Part shown: positions 8,872 through 18,961 of the stretch, piece by piece
Layout: the number at the start of each line of letters is the position of its first letter
How positions within the stretch are numbered: the stretch's first letter is position 1
NCBI RefSeq assembly: GCF_001457835.1
Contig: NZ_LN898230.1
Span: 985,288-1,049,287 of the forward strand
Source of the DNA: Fenollaria timonensis
GTDB taxonomy: Bacteria > Bacillota > Clostridia > Tissierellales > Peptoniphilaceae
Length of the DNA stretch: 64,000 nt
Direction: 5' to 3'
The notes under the pieces: generated by a model
The model's input: only the letters and a program-made list of their open reading frames with translations
Databases searched by the model: none
What the model was told of the DNA's origin: nothing
Position numbers and translations under genes: made by a program

Positions 8872-10254
8872 CTAAAATTCGCAGTGATGAACTGTTCTTG
8901 GGAATGGTAGGACGTCTCTGATATTTTCAATACCTGTTATATACATGATAAGTCTTTCAAAACCAAGTCCATAGCCAGAGTGAACTACTGAGCCATACTT
9001 TCTAAGGTCCATATACCAGTCATATGAATCCATATCAAGACCTAATTCATTAATTCTCTTTTCAAGCTTATCGTAGTCTTCTTCCCTTTGTGAACCGCCG
9101 ACAATTTCGCCAATGCCAGGAACTAAGCAGTCCATAGCAGCAACTGTCTTATTATCTGGGTTGAGCTTCATGTAGAAGGCCTTGATGTCCTTTGGATAAT
9201 CTGTTACGAAGATTGGTTTTTTGAATATTTGTTCAGTTAAATATCTTTCGTGTTCTGTTTGTAGGTCCATGCCCCATTCAACTTTGACATCAAATTTTTC
9301 TTCGTGTTCTTTTAGTATTTCTATAGCTCTAGTGTAAGTAACTCTTTCGAAATCTGAGTTTCTAACGTGATTTAATCTATCGATTAGACCCTTGTCAACG
9401 AATTGATTGCAGAATTCTATTTCTTCCTTAGCATTTTCCATAACATAGTTAATAACGTACTTAAGCATAGCTTCAGCCACGTCCATGTTTTGATTGTTAT
9501 CCATAAATGCCATTTCTGGTTCTATCATCCAAAATTCTGCCGCATGTCTAGTTGTATTTGAATTTTCCGCTCTGAATGTAGGTCCAAAAGTATATATCTT
9601 TGAGAAAGCCATGGCAAATGTTTCGCCCTCTAATTGACCTGATACTGTTAAGTGAGTTGGTTTGTCAAAGAAGTCTTGACTGTAGTCAACAGCGCCATCT
9701 TCTGTTCTTGGCGGATTATCAATGTCAAGTGTAGTTACTTGGAACATTTCGCCTGCACCTTCAGCGTCTGATGCTGTAAGTATTGGTGTGTGTACATAAA
9801 CGAAGTCTTGTTCGTTAAAAAATTTGTGTATAGCAAAAGCTGCTAGTGATCTAATTCTATAAGCTGCTCTAAAAAGGTTAGCTCTTGGTCTTAAGTGAGC
9901 TATGCTTCTTAAGAATTCCATTGAGTGACGCTTATTTTGTAGTGGATAATCAGCTGTTGAGTCGCCTAAGACTTCAATCTCTTCTGCCTTGATCTCAAAA
10001 GCTTGTTTATTATTTGGTGTAAGAACTACTTTGCCCTTTACTCTGATTGACGCACTTAGATATAGCTTTGATACTCTTTCAAAGTTTTCTAGTGTGTTAT
10101 CATAAACGACTTGAACACTATTAAAGAAGGATCCGTCATTAATTTCAATGAAGCCGAATTCTTTTTGTGCTCTTAAATTTTTAATCCAAGCTTGAACCTC
10201 AACAGTCTTGCCGTCAAGCTCCTTATAGCTCTTATAAATTTCTCTAATATCCAT
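8872..10254 (-). CDS. asnS: Asparaginyl-tRNA synthetase
   Basis: 460 residues, class IIb synthetase. N-terminal OB-fold anticodon-binding domain ([19 protein letters not shown]), then the class II catalytic core: motif 2 ([22 protein letters not shown] near residue 225, in two halves) and motif 3 ([15 protein letters not shown] near residue 430). The core residues and absence of an aspartate-specific insertion point to AsnRS rather than AspRS. Its tRNA-Asn(GUU) is encoded at 60946-61020. Ten bases separate it from the upstream cyclophilin gene and from leuS. Confidence 0.96.
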   Translation of the reverse strand: MDIREIYKSYKELDGKTVEVQAWIKNLRAQKEFGFIEINDGSFFNSVQVVYDNTLENFERVSKLYLSASIRVKGKVVLTPNNKQAFEIKAEEIEVLGDSTADYPLQNKRHSMEFLRSIAHLRPRANLFRAAYRIRSLAAFAIHKFFNEQDFVYVHTPILTASDAEGAGEMFQVTTLDIDNPPRTEDGAVDYSQDFFDKPTHLTVSGQLEGETFAMAFSKIYTFGPTFRAENSNTTRHAAEFWMIEPEMAFMDNNQNMDVAEAMLKYVINYVMENAKEEIEFCNQFVDKGLIDRLNHVRNSDFERVTYTRAIEILKEHEEKFDVKVEWGMDLQTEHERYLTEQIFKKPIFVTDYPKDIKAFYMKLNPDNKTVAAMDCLVPGIGEIVGGSQREEDYDKLEKRINELGLDMDSYDWYMDLRKYGSVVHSGYGLGFERLIMYITGIENIRDVLPFPRTVHHCEF

Positions 10255-10264
10255 ACTCTCACTC

Positions 10265-11005
10265 CTATTTATAATCTTCTACTGTAATAGTTTCAATTAC
10301 AACGTCTTCAAGAGGTTTGTCGTTTTCATTAACTTGTGATTTTGCAATCTCGTCAACAACGTCCATGCCCTCATATACTTCGCCAAAAACTGTGTGCTTG
10401 TAATCAAGCCAGAATGCGCCGCCTATCTTTTTATAAGCATCAACAACAGCCTTTGGATATCCCTTTTCTTCGCCAGCTTCTTCCATTTGTTTGATTATGT
10501 CATCTTGAACAGCTTGGCCTTGTACTATGAAGAATTGTGATCCGTTAGTATTAGGACCAGCATTTGCCATGCATAGAGCGCCTCTGAAGTTTCTTGTGTT
10601 TATATCAAATTCGTCTTCAAATGCATCGCCCCAGATACTTTCTCCGCCAGTTCCGTTACCATTAGGGTCGCCGCCTTGTATCATAAAGCCATTAATAACT
10701 CTATGGAAGATTAGATTGTCATAGTATTTATCTTCAGCGTGTTTAGTAAAGTTCTCAACTGCCTTTGGAGCTACTTCAGGAAATAGTTTTACCTTGATAT
10801 CGCCCTTATTAGTCTTGATAGTCGCTATCTTGTCTCCTGCTTTTGGATTTTGTAGTTGAACAAGTTCTGCATCGTCTGTAGTTACTTCGCTTTCGCTTCT
10901 TTCTTTTTTCATTTCACTCTCACCGCCATTGTCATTATTTTTGCTACATGCTGTTAAGCTAAGGCACATAGCCATCGTTAGTAATAATAAAATTATCTTT
11001 TTCAT
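10265..11005 (-). CDS. Cyclophilin-type peptidyl-prolyl isomerase lipoprotein
   Basis: 246 residues. Signal peptide with a lipobox (MCLSLTAC, lipidated Cys near residue 21) followed by a charged, disordered linker, then a cyclophilin domain from about residue 60: [28 protein letters not shown] core (seen as [15 protein letters not shown]), [11 protein letters not shown] and [15 protein letters not shown]. The catalytic Arg of FHR and the QFF motif are present. It probably helps fold proteins on the outer face of the membrane. Located in the map-leuS operon. Confidence 0.93.
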   Translation of the reverse strand: MKKIILLLLTMAMCLSLTACSKNNDNGGESEMKKERSESEVTTDDAELVQLQNPKAGDKIATIKTNKGDIKVKLFPEVAPKAVENFTKHAEDKYYDNLIFHRVINGFMIQGGDPNGNGTGGESIWGDAFEDEFDINTRNFRGALCMANAGPNTNGSQFFIVQGQAVQDDIIKQMEEAGEEKGYPKAVVDAYKKIGGAFWLDYKHTVFGEVYEGMDVVDEIAKSQVNENDKPLEDVVIETITVEDYK

Positions 11006-11013
11006 AATTCCTC

Positions 11014-11352
11014 CTACTTAAGTATTCTTTTTTGACTCACTATATTTACATCCAAGTCTAAAATATTTTCCTTTATTACATCGCCTACATTTATAGGCGC
11101 CTTCGCACGTAAATCAAATATTTCTTTTAATATCGCTTGATGATAAATTTTCTTTACTTTCTTATCAGTCTTTACAGGGAGGCCCGAAACCATCTGACTG
11201 TCTATCCTAATCTTGCCATAAACGTAGTCATCCTCTTCTTCAAGAAGGCTCTTTGCGTAATTATATCCTCTTCCGCAGCGATTGCCAGAAATTTCTTCGC
11301 CATTGATTTTTATTCTGCAGCATACTGGGCAGCAGACGCATTGTACTATCAT
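11014..11352 (-). CDS. DUF1667 cysteine-rich protein
   Basis: 112 residues. Cysteine cluster at the N terminus ([11 protein letters not shown]) plus [11 protein letters not shown], followed by [11 protein letters not shown] and [12 protein letters not shown], the pattern of the DUF1667 family. These proteins usually sit beside a FAD-dependent glycerol-3-phosphate-type oxidoreductase and are thought to bind metal or Fe-S; here no such oxidoreductase is present and the neighbours are a MATE exporter and a cyclophilin. The ATG overlaps the end of the MATE gene by four bases, so expression is coupled. Role unknown. Confidence 0.75.
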   Translation of the reverse strand: MIVQCVCCPVCCRIKINGEEISGNRCGRGYNYAKSLLEEEDDYVYGKIRIDSQMVSGLPVKTDKKVKKIYHQAILKEIFDLRAKAPINVGDVIKENILDLDVNIVSQKRILK

Positions 11353-12701
11353 GCTATCACCTTCGGTTCTATCTCTTTTTTAAGTATAATCTTAAACCAA
11401 ACATAAGCAACTATCCCTTTTAATATTGACGATAGTGATATTGCTATCCAAACGCCATCTAGACCATAATATTTCATAAATATCATTGCAAATGGTATAC
11501 GCATTAAATTTAGAACTACGCCTGAATATGATGGCTCCTTCGTTCTGCCTATGCCATTGAAGAATCCTGTTACACCTATCTCTATAACCATAAATAATTG
11601 TGAATATCCAAGTATTCTTAAGTAGTCGGCTCCTGCCTGCATTGCTACCGGATCGTCTGGTAAAAACGCTGCAAATATCGGCTGAGCAAATACTATAAGT
11701 AATAGTGATGTAGCTGTTCCTAGTGTCGCCATGATTCTCATGGATTTCTTAAAGCCAAGAACTATCCTATCGTAAGTGCCTTTACCATAGTTTTGTCCAG
11801 TAAAAGCAGTGTTAGCAACAGAAAAGCCGTTTGCCGTCATCCAAGATATTGACTCAATTTGCGAGCCTATTGACATGGCTGAAACTGCATAGGCACCAAG
11901 CTTTGTTAAGTAGCCTGTTAAAACCATAGATACTGATGCGTGGCACGCTTCCATAAGCGTCATTGGTACGCCAAGTTTAAGTATATGCATAGTTATTTCT
12001 GATGGCACTTTCTTTAGATAATTCACTCTTACATAGATCAGGTCATTCTTAAAGCCTATGTAGATATATATAAGGAAGATTACTAAGGTCGCTATAACTG
12101 ATGCAATCGCAGTACCCATCGCTCCCATGTGAAAAACAAAGATGAAAACTGGGTCCAAGACCATGTTTATAAGTAAACCTATGGAGCTAATTATAAATGG
12201 AGTCTTGCTGTTACCCATGCTATTGAATGTCGAAGCAAATAATGGGTTTAAGAACATAAAGACTAGTCCAAAGGCAATCGCCACCATGTATTCACTTGCT
12301 AATTCTTGAACTGCCGCATCGCCTTCTTTGAATGAGTATAAGCCAATTAGCTCATTATGAAAAATTATAAATATGGCTGTGATTGTCATAGAGATTAAAA
12401 ATCCTAGCCTAAAGCCACCGCCAATATAATTCTTAGTATTTTCTAAATCCGATTTACCAAAGCTTTGTGAAACGCCGACAGATAGACCTACCTGACAAAG
12501 TATAATCAGTGAACTTATTAGCCAAAGGTACTGACCAACTATGCCTACAGCTGCAACTGCTTGTGTACCGACTTTGCCGAGCCAAAACATATCTGTGATT
12601 TGGTATGACATCTGTAGTAAAGATGTCCCCATAAGTGGAATCGCTAGCTTAAACAGAATCGGCGATATCTCTCCTTGTGTTAAGTCTCTAGTCTCTGTCA
12701 T
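11349..12701 (-). CDS. MATE-family multidrug/toxin exporter
   Basis: 450 residues and about twelve membrane segments in two six-helix halves. The family start (FKLAIPLMGTSLLQMSYQITDMFWLGKVGTQAVAAVG, seen in two stretches) and the matching second-half start (ILKLGVPMTLMEACHASVSM) are typical of NorM/DinF-type MATE transporters, which exchange Na+ or H+ for cationic drugs. Substrate unknown. Second gene of the map operon; its ATG lies directly after the map stop. Confidence 0.93.
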   Translation of the reverse strand: MTETRDLTQGEISPILFKLAIPLMGTSLLQMSYQITDMFWLGKVGTQAVAAVGIVGQYLWLISSLIILCQVGLSVGVSQSFGKSDLENTKNYIGGGFRLGFLISMTITAIFIIFHNELIGLYSFKEGDAAVQELASEYMVAIAFGLVFMFLNPLFASTFNSMGNSKTPFIISSIGLLINMVLDPVFIFVFHMGAMGTAIASVIATLVIFLIYIYIGFKNDLIYVRVNYLKKVPSEITMHILKLGVPMTLMEACHASVSMVLTGYLTKLGAYAVSAMSIGSQIESISWMTANGFSVANTAFTGQNYGKGTYDRIVLGFKKSMRIMATLGTATSLLLIVFAQPIFAAFLPDDPVAMQAGADYLRILGYSQLFMVIEIGVTGFFNGIGRTKEPSYSGVVLNLMRIPFAMIFMKYYGLDGVWIAISLSSILKGIVAYVWFKIILKKEIEPKVIA

Positions 12702-13460
12702 CTACACATCTCCTTGATCCGTCGTTATAATCACACCATTATCGGTTAAAGCAAGAGTGTGTTCAAATTGTACGCACTTGCTGCCATCTTTTGTTCTAGC
12801 AGTCCAGCCATTCTTATCAAGCTTCATCGCTGCAGAGCCCATGCAAATCATTGGCTCTATCGTAAAAGCCATGCCCTTAACAATTCTTGGTCCTTTTACG
12901 CCAGCATTGTAGTGAAAAACTTGTGGATCTTCATGCATGTTCTTGCCGATGCCGTGACCAATAAATTCTTTTACTATAGAATATCCCTTAGGTCTTGTAA
13001 ATGCTTCGATACACTTACCTATCTCCCCTACACGAACATTCTCATCAACAATGCTGATAGCCTTGTACATAGCCTCTCTTGTGTGATCAAATAGCTTTTG
13101 ATCCTCTTCAGAAAGTTTTCCTACAGCGTAGGACCAGCAAGAGTCCGCCATCCAGCCTTTGTAATTGACAACCATGTCGATGGAGATGATGTCGCCATCT
13201 TTAAGAACTACATCATCGCTTGGAAAGCCGTGGCATATCTCGTCGTTAACTGATGCGCATATAGCGTAAGGAAAGCCTTGATAACCTTTTTGCTCTGGGT
13301 AAGCGCCTTGACTCACTATGAAGTCATCAACAAAGTCGTTTAACTCCATAGTCGTAACGCCCTCTTTAACCTTATCTCTTAGTGCATGATGAACGCTAAT
13401 AAGTATCTTGCCTGCGTCAATCATCTTATTAATTTGATCTTTTGTCTTTAAATATATCAT
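12702..13460 (-). CDS. map: Methionine aminopeptidase, type I
   Basis: 252 residues with the pita-bread fold motifs: HGFPSDDVVLKDGDIISIDM (first metal Asp), DSCWSYAVG (second Asp), FIGHGIGKNMHEDPQV (His), MAFTIEPMICMG (Glu) and CVQFEHTLALTDNG (Glu), giving the five metal ligands in order. Removes the initiator Met in the cytoplasm. First gene of the operon; the RBS GGAG lies upstream and the promoter is at 13489-13517. Confidence 0.97.
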   Translation of the reverse strand: MIYLKTKDQINKMIDAGKILISVHHALRDKVKEGVTTMELNDFVDDFIVSQGAYPEQKGYQGFPYAICASVNDEICHGFPSDDVVLKDGDIISIDMVVNYKGWMADSCWSYAVGKLSEEDQKLFDHTREAMYKAISIVDENVRVGEIGKCIEAFTRPKGYSIVKEFIGHGIGKNMHEDPQVFHYNAGVKGPRIVKGMAFTIEPMICMGSAAMKLDKNGWTARTKDGSKCVQFEHTLALTDNGVIITTDQGDV

Positions 13461-13488
13461 ATAATACTCCTTTTAAGTCTATTCTATT

Positions 13489-13517
13489 ATTATATATATT
13501 TTAGCCCAATATGTCAA
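13489..13517 (-). promoter_or_regulatory. map: Promoter of the map-MATE-asnS-leuS operon
   Basis: TTGACA (13512-13517), 17-base spacer, TATAAT (13489-13494) on the minus strand: a near-perfect sigma-A promoter. Confidence 0.8.
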
Positions 13518-13565
13518 GAAGTTCACAGCATATAGACAATATATCTATTAACTGTGAACTTCTTG
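13515..13565. repeat. Perfect 14-bp inverted repeat overlapping the map -35 box
   Basis: CAAGAAGTTCACAG at 13515-13528 pairs exactly with CTGTGAACTTCTTG at 13552-13565, loop 23 bases. It lies between the P-type ATPase stop and the map promoter, with no T-run on either strand, so an operator is as likely as a terminator. Confidence 0.65.
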
Positions 13566-13581
13566 TAAAGCTCTTATTAAA

Positions 13582-15600
13582 TTATCTAATTCTTAATGTG
13601 TTTATTACTGATAATAGTGTTACGCCTACATCGCCAAAGACCGCTACCCATAGAGGTAATTGTATGAACAAAGCTAATATGATGATGGCCGCCTTGACAA
13701 AACCAGTGAAGATTAAGTTTTCAATTATAATCTTGTTAACGAAATGCGATGTGTCAAAGATGTTTACTATCTTTTCAATCTTATCATCCATGATAACGAT
13801 ATCCGACGCTTCGATGGCTGCATCAGATCCAAGAGCACCCATGCTTAGACCGATATCTGCCCTCTTAATAACTGGTGAGTCATTGATGCCGTCACCAACA
13901 AAGGCTACGAGGCCATCCTTACCTTGCTCTTTCTCGAAGAATTTTATCTTGTCTTCAGGAAGCAGTTCTGCCTCGAATGAATCAATGCCTAAATCATGAG
14001 CGACCTTCTCAGCATATATCTTCGTATCGCCTGTAAGCATAACTGGCTTAACATTTCTTTCCTTTAATTCGCGAACAAGATTCTTTGTCTCGTCCTTTAT
14101 CTCATCTTCTATATATAGATGCGCGATAAGCTTATCGTCAAGATAAGTGTCAAGAACTTTGTATTCACTTTCTTTTTCACTCGTAATAACCTTAACGCTG
14201 CCAAATTTTGTTTCAGCTGAAACACCATTCTTAAGGCTTGTGTAAGAAATTATCTCTTCTTTGTTTATAGCCTCTCTATCGTCAAGTATAGCGCTTGCTA
14301 TAGGATGCTTTGAGTGATACTCAGCAAGTCTTGCTAAGTGCAGAGCTTCTTTCTCATCCATGCCAATGGCTTCAACACGAACTAGCTTAAACTTGCCGCT
14401 AGTTAGTGTACCAGTCTTGTCAAAACAGAAGGTCTTTATATTTCTAAATTGATCTAAGAATTTTGTTCCTTTGAAAAGAATACCGTTCTTGCTCATCTTG
14501 CCTATACCTGAGAAATATGCTAATGGCACTGAGATGATGATTGCGCATGGGCACGATACTATAAGAAAGGCGAAGCATGTGTGAAGAGCTTCCTTAAGTG
14601 GCATTATATTTAATACTGGTGCTAATAGTGCAATCATTGCCGCAATCAAAACGACTATAGGTGTATAGACCCTAGCAAATCTCGAAACGCCTGTCTCAAG
14701 ATTAGCCTTATCGCTTTGTGAGCTTCTAACAAGCTCTTGTATTCTAGCTGCTGTTGAATTCTTCGCAAGTTTAGTAGTCTCAATAATTAAGTAGCCTTCC
14801 TTGACTATAGCGCCTGAGTAAACCTCACTATTGATATCAACATAAACTGGTTCTGACTCGCCGCTTATATGAGCGTTATCGACCTTTGCGCTTCCTTCAA
14901 TAACAGTGCCGTCTATGGCGATGGACTCGCCTTCACGAACTATTATCTTAGAGCCAATAGCAACGTCCGCTGGTTCAGATTGAATTTCTTTGCCATTATC
15001 CAAAACTGTTGCAAAAACTGGTGACTTAACTATAAGCTCCTTAATCTTGTCTTTTGACTTATCAACTGCTATGTCACTAATTATTTCTCCGATTTGATAT
15101 AAAAGTGATACCAAAACTGCCTCTAGATACTCGCCTATGAATATGGCGCCTATGGTAGCGACACTCATTAAAAACTCTTCAGCAAGTACACCATGAAAAG
15201 CGCCTTTAACGCCGTTAATGATGATGTCGTACGAGATGACGATGTATGCTATGGCGAAGAAGACCATCTTGTACGGGCTGTCTATGAATAAAAATGCTGC
15301 TAAGGCAAGTAGCGATACTGCTATCCTTAGTAAAAATATTTTTGAAAAGCCCTCTTCCTCTTCTTCTTCGCTCTCTTCTTCACCGCGTGTAACTAAGACG
15401 TCTGGCTCTAAGTCATTAATGTATTTAGTAATCTCTCTTAAAGCTACCTCACCATCTGCTCCGTCTTTCATTTCAATACTAAGAGTAGTATTTATAAAGT
15501 CTAGACTTGCGCTTTCGACTGATGCATGATCATTTGCAAAGCGCTCTATCTTTTGTGCGCAATTGGCGCAAGTAAGTCCATTTAAAAATAATTTTTCCAT
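13582..15600 (-). CDS. Heavy-metal P1B-type ATPase (Zn/Cd/Co or similar)
   Basis: 672 residues. Cytoplasmic N-terminal HMA domain with metal site GLTCANCAQ, an acidic stretch (EESEEEEEEG near residue 80), membrane helices, the metal-binding SCPCAII in the sixth helix, phosphorylation site FDKTGTLTSG, the HP locus (YHSKHPIASAI) and hinge VGDGINDSP. The CPC motif occurs in Cu, Zn and Cd pumps; the overall match to CadA/ZntA-like pumps and the acidic linker favour divalent cations, but I cannot decide. Own transcript; no regulator gene next to it. Confidence 0.93.
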   Translation of the reverse strand: MEKLFLNGLTCANCAQKIERFANDHASVESASLDFINTTLSIEMKDGADGEVALREITKYINDLEPDVLVTRGEEESEEEEEEGFSKIFLLRIAVSLLALAAFLFIDSPYKMVFFAIAYIVISYDIIINGVKGAFHGVLAEEFLMSVATIGAIFIGEYLEAVLVSLLYQIGEIISDIAVDKSKDKIKELIVKSPVFATVLDNGKEIQSEPADVAIGSKIIVREGESIAIDGTVIEGSAKVDNAHISGESEPVYVDINSEVYSGAIVKEGYLIIETTKLAKNSTAARIQELVRSSQSDKANLETGVSRFARVYTPIVVLIAAMIALLAPVLNIMPLKEALHTCFAFLIVSCPCAIIISVPLAYFSGIGKMSKNGILFKGTKFLDQFRNIKTFCFDKTGTLTSGKFKLVRVEAIGMDEKEALHLARLAEYHSKHPIASAILDDREAINKEEIISYTSLKNGVSAETKFGSVKVITSEKESEYKVLDTYLDDKLIAHLYIEDEIKDETKNLVRELKERNVKPVMLTGDTKIYAEKVAHDLGIDSFEAELLPEDKIKFFEKEQGKDGLVAFVGDGINDSPVIKRADIGLSMGALGSDAAIEASDIVIMDDKIEKIVNIFDTSHFVNKIIIENLIFTGFVKAAIIILALFIQLPLWVAVFGDVGVTLLSVINTLRIR

Positions 15601-15649
15601 TGCTGCCTCCTAATCTATGTCTTTTAAATTTATATAAATGCAATATTTA

Positions 15650-15675
15650 TATGTATGAACACATAAACATATATT
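15650..15675. promoter_or_regulatory. Imperfect palindrome upstream of the P-type ATPase
   Basis: TATATGTAT, six bases, ATAAACATATA: an 8-of-9 arm match in the AT-rich gap before the metal ATPase. Metal-sensing ArsR-type repressors bind palindromes with TGAACA-like halves and TATGAACA occurs here. Suggestive only. The remainder of 15601-15813 has no gene. Confidence 0.25.
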
Positions 15676-15813
15676 TATATATCAATACTAATATAACACA
15701 AATATATTCAAAATGCAAGAGTTTTTTTTAAATTTTTTAATTCTTTTAACAGTTTTGTATACATTTAAGACGCGCTATATGTTATAATCAAGATATGTAG
15801 TAAAGGAGGAAAC

Positions 15814-16539
15814 ATGCAAGAAATTATCGAACTGAAAAATTTAAAGAAAGCATTTAAGATCGGTAAAGAAAGTCTTCTTGTACTTAAAGGCATTGACCTA
15901 ACTCTATATAAGGAGCAAGCGATATGCATTGTTGGACCATCTGGTTCAGGTAAATCTACTCTTTTAAATATGATGGCTGGACTTGAAAAGCCAACGTCTG
16001 GGGAGATAGTTGTCGGCGGTATACACATAGAGAATCTTAACGAGGATGACCTAACTAAGTTTAGGCAACTCAATGTTGGTTTTGTGTTTCAATCGTATAA
16101 CCTCATCCCTACCCTAACAGCACTTGAAAATGTTGGATTGGGTTTGATATTTAAAGGCATACCTAAGAAAGAAAGAGATGAGCGTAGCGCGTATCTACTA
16201 GAGAAGGTTGGTTTGAAAGATAGAATGAAGCACAAACCAAGTGAGATGAGTGGTGGTCAGCAGCAAAGAGTAAGTATAGCGAGAGCTTTTGTTAATAAAC
16301 CGAAGATAGTCTTTGCGGACGAACCAACAGGTAACCTTGATACTAAGACTAGTGTCGAGATTATGGAACTTATGACTACTATGACGAAGAAGGATAAACA
16401 GACGCTTATCATAGTAACTCATGACTTAGAAACAGCAGTCTACTCAGACAGAATCGTTCACGTGCGTGACGGTCTGATTGAAAAGGACGAAGTAAACAGA
16501 AATAAAAAGGAGGCAGAATTAAGTGAAGAAGATATTTAG
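15814..16539 (+). CDS. ABC transporter ATP-binding protein, MacB/LolD type
   Basis: 241 residues with Walker A GPSGSGKST near residue 45, Q-loop FVFQSYNLIPTLTALENV, signature SGGQQQRVSIARA, Walker B KIVFADEPTGNLD and the H-loop IVTHD. The GxL length and TALENV pattern are those of the LolD/MacB/SalX group that works with FtsX-like permeases. RBS AAAGGAGG precedes the ATG; a TATAAT at about 15783 is a plausible -10 with a poor -35. It overlaps the next gene by 17 bases. Confidence 0.95.
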   Translation: MQEIIELKNLKKAFKIGKESLLVLKGIDLTLYKEQAICIVGPSGSGKSTLLNMMAGLEKPTSGEIVVGGIHIENLNEDDLTKFRQLNVGFVFQSYNLIPTLTALENVGLGLIFKGIPKKERDERSAYLLEKVGLKDRMKHKPSEMSGGQQQRVSIARAFVNKPKIVFADEPTGNLDTKTSVEIMELMTTMTKKDKQTLIIVTHDLETAVYSDRIVHVRDGLIEKDEVNRNKKEAELSEEDI

Positions 16540-18961
16540 CATTTTATTAATAGCTGTAATGATGATAAGCAGCTTGAGTGTGAATATATTTGCAGGTAAG
16601 GGTGGATCAGGACCAGTTAGTGAAAATTTGATATCAGATAATTTAGTAGAGCTTAATGCAGATGGAAAAGTAGTTGTAGAATTTAAGTTAGTTAATGCAA
16701 ATAAAGAAGACTACACTAATATTAAAGCTGAAATTAAAAATAAGAACTGCTACGTTGAAGATTATAAAAGTAAAGATGGTATAATTTATGTAACTGTTAG
16801 AGCACCTAAAACAGCTGAGGCAGGAAGATATCGTTTAAATGTTACAGCGCAATACAAAAAAGGTAATGACATTATAAATGTATCTGGAACGTCAATAATA
16901 AAGGTCAAAGAATATAGCGGCACACCAGATGTAAATCCAGATACAAATCCTGGCACTACACCAGAAGAAAGACCAAAAGAAAAAATTGATGAAATCGATT
17001 TAATAAGTAATTCAACAACAGAATTAAATCCTGGTGATGACGGATCAGTTATTTTTGAAGCAGATAGATTTTTCTTTGGATTAAGTTTCTATGGAGTTAG
17101 AGCTACAAGTGATAACCCTAGTAATTGCTACATTGTAAATGCCTATGGTGGCCGTGATGTTGAAGTAAGAGTTAGAATACCTCAAAGCGCTGAAGCAGGT
17201 ACTTATAAAATTTCTGTTACAGGTAAAACTAGAATTAATGGTGAAGTTGTAAAAGTATCTGGAGAAGCTTATGTAAGAGTAAACGGCGGAAGTCAAAACA
17301 AGGCTCAACTAAAAATAAACAGAGTTGACGTTCTACCTGAAGCAAATATTGTACCTGGCTCATATGTAGCTCTTGGATATGAAATTGAAAACATTTCTGA
17401 TGTTTTAGCGAAAAATATCGATCTAAATATCTCTTTACCTGCTGAAGCTGGTCTATCTGTTAGAGGCGGCACTACTACTCAAAAAGTTAAAGCCATCGAA
17501 CCCGGTAAAAAAACATATGTTTACTATGAGATGAACGTAGGCAAGACTGCTAAGTTTGGTTCATATGAAATAAAAACTTCACTAAGCTATGAAAGTGAAT
17601 TTAATAAAGAAGCAATAAAAGAAGAAACATCTGCCTTTATTAATATAGGTGGAGATGCTTCACAAAACTCACAATTAATAATACAAGACCTAAAGTTTCC
17701 AGCAGCAACACTTGGAGTAAACAAAACATTCGATGTAAGCTTCAAGATCAGAAATCAAGGTCAATCCGTTGCTAAAAGCATCAGAGCAAGCGCTAAGAGC
17801 GACGACCCATCAGGCGTTGTATCAAGAACAGTCTCCGACATACTTGTTAGGGACCTAGCTCCTGGCGAAGAAGAAACAGTTAGCTACAAATTCTTTACAA
17901 CAAAGGGCGGCTCGACTAAGAACTACCCTATCAATATTAAGATAGAATATCTTGATGATTTTACTGATTCAAAAGAGCCAAAAACTGTTGAGCAAATCGT
18001 CGGCGTCTTCCTAAACAACCCAGAAAACATTGGCGATGGTAAAGACGCGAAGAAATCAACACCTAAGCTAATTATAGATAGATACGAATTCACTCCAAAG
18101 CTTCCACTTGCTGGAAATGAATTCGAAATGAATCTATCATTCTATAATACAAATGCGAAAAAAGCAGTTAAAAATATTAAGATAGATCTAACAAGTCAAG
18201 ACACTACTGATAATAACTCAAACACATCAGGCTCATCAGTCTTTACTCCAGTTGATAGCTCAAATACCTTCTACATTGGTAGGATAGCTCCAAATGGCAA
18301 AGTTGAAAAAACTATCAAAATGTTTGTTGTGCCAGACGCTACAGCAAAGACATATACTATCACAGCTAATTTTGAATATGAAGACGATGAAAATAACGAG
18401 TACAAATCAAGTGAAAATATTGGCGTGCCAGTTTATCAAGAATCAAAACTTGATATTGACCCAATAAATTATCAAACAAACGCCTTTGTTGGTGACAACA
18501 TCCCTATCACAGCAAACTTCTATAACACAGGTAAAGTTACCCTATATAACTTCAAAGTGACTTTAACATCTGATAACGCCACTATAAACAACGGCACATA
18601 CTATATCGGTAACTTCAACTCAGGTGGACAAGACATTTATGAAGGCTCAATCATGCCGAATGAACCAGGCGAGATCAAAGCTCAATTGAAATTCTCATAT
18701 GAGGACTCAACTGGTGAAGTCAAAGAACAAACTGAAGATATTAATATAACAGTTGATGAAGCTCCACCTATGGACCCAGAGCTTGGACCAGACGGAATGC
18801 CAATGCCAGACGGCAATATGGCTGTAGACGTGCCATGGTATAAGAATCCGCTATTCTATATACCAACTGCTCTAGTCTTATTAGGAGCAATCGCTTTTGT
18901 AATATTTAAAAAGATTAAAAATAAAAATAAAGAAAAGGATCTGAAGATAGATGAAGACTAA
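16523..18961 (+). CDS. Large exported protein with repeated Ig-like (CARDB/COG1361-type) domains and C-terminal anchor
   Basis: 812 residues. Signal peptide at 1-25 (ends NIFAG), then at least five beta-rich repeats of 100-120 residues with recurring phrases such as PKTAEAGRYRLNVTAQY, PQSAEAGTYKISVTG, DLAPGEEETVSYKF and IAPNGKVEKTIKM, of the kind seen in CARDB and S-layer-like extracellular domains. A Pro-rich spacer is followed by one membrane helix (about residues 779-797) and a lysine-rich cytoplasmic tail. Gene overlaps both the ATPase and the permease genes, so it is part of one exporter; it likely forms the extracellular adaptor of the MacB-like permease. Specific role unknown. Confidence 0.8.
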   Translation: MKKIFSILLIAVMMISSLSVNIFAGKGGSGPVSENLISDNLVELNADGKVVVEFKLVNANKEDYTNIKAEIKNKNCYVEDYKSKDGIIYVTVRAPKTAEAGRYRLNVTAQYKKGNDIINVSGTSIIKVKEYSGTPDVNPDTNPGTTPEERPKEKIDEIDLISNSTTELNPGDDGSVIFEADRFFFGLSFYGVRATSDNPSNCYIVNAYGGRDVEVRVRIPQSAEAGTYKISVTGKTRINGEVVKVSGEAYVRVNGGSQNKAQLKINRVDVLPEANIVPGSYVALGYEIENISDVLAKNIDLNISLPAEAGLSVRGGTTTQKVKAIEPGKKTYVYYEMNVGKTAKFGSYEIKTSLSYESEFNKEAIKEETSAFINIGGDASQNSQLIIQDLKFPAATLGVNKTFDVSFKIRNQGQSVAKSIRASAKSDDPSGVVSRTVSDILVRDLAPGEEETVSYKFFTTKGGSTKNYPINIKIEYLDDFTDSKEPKTVEQIVGVFLNNPENIGDGKDAKKSTPKLIIDRYEFTPKLPLAGNEFEMNLSFYNTNAKKAVKNIKIDLTSQDTTDNNSNTSGSSVFTPVDSSNTFYIGRIAPNGKVEKTIKMFVVPDATAKTYTITANFEYEDDENNEYKSSENIGVPVYQESKLDIDPINYQTNAFVGDNIPITANFYNTGKVTLYNFKVTLTSDNATINNGTYYIGNFNSGGQDIYEGSIMPNEPGEIKAQLKFSYEDSTGEVKEQTEDINITVDEAPPMDPELGPDGMPMPDGNMAVDVPWYKNPLFYIPTALVLLGAIAFVIFKKIKNKNKEKDLKIDED

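Noticed and set aside
10255..10264. T-box leader before asnS or leuS
   Set aside because: Genes are packed with 9-10-base gaps and the T-box core sequence is not seen anywhere in the operon.
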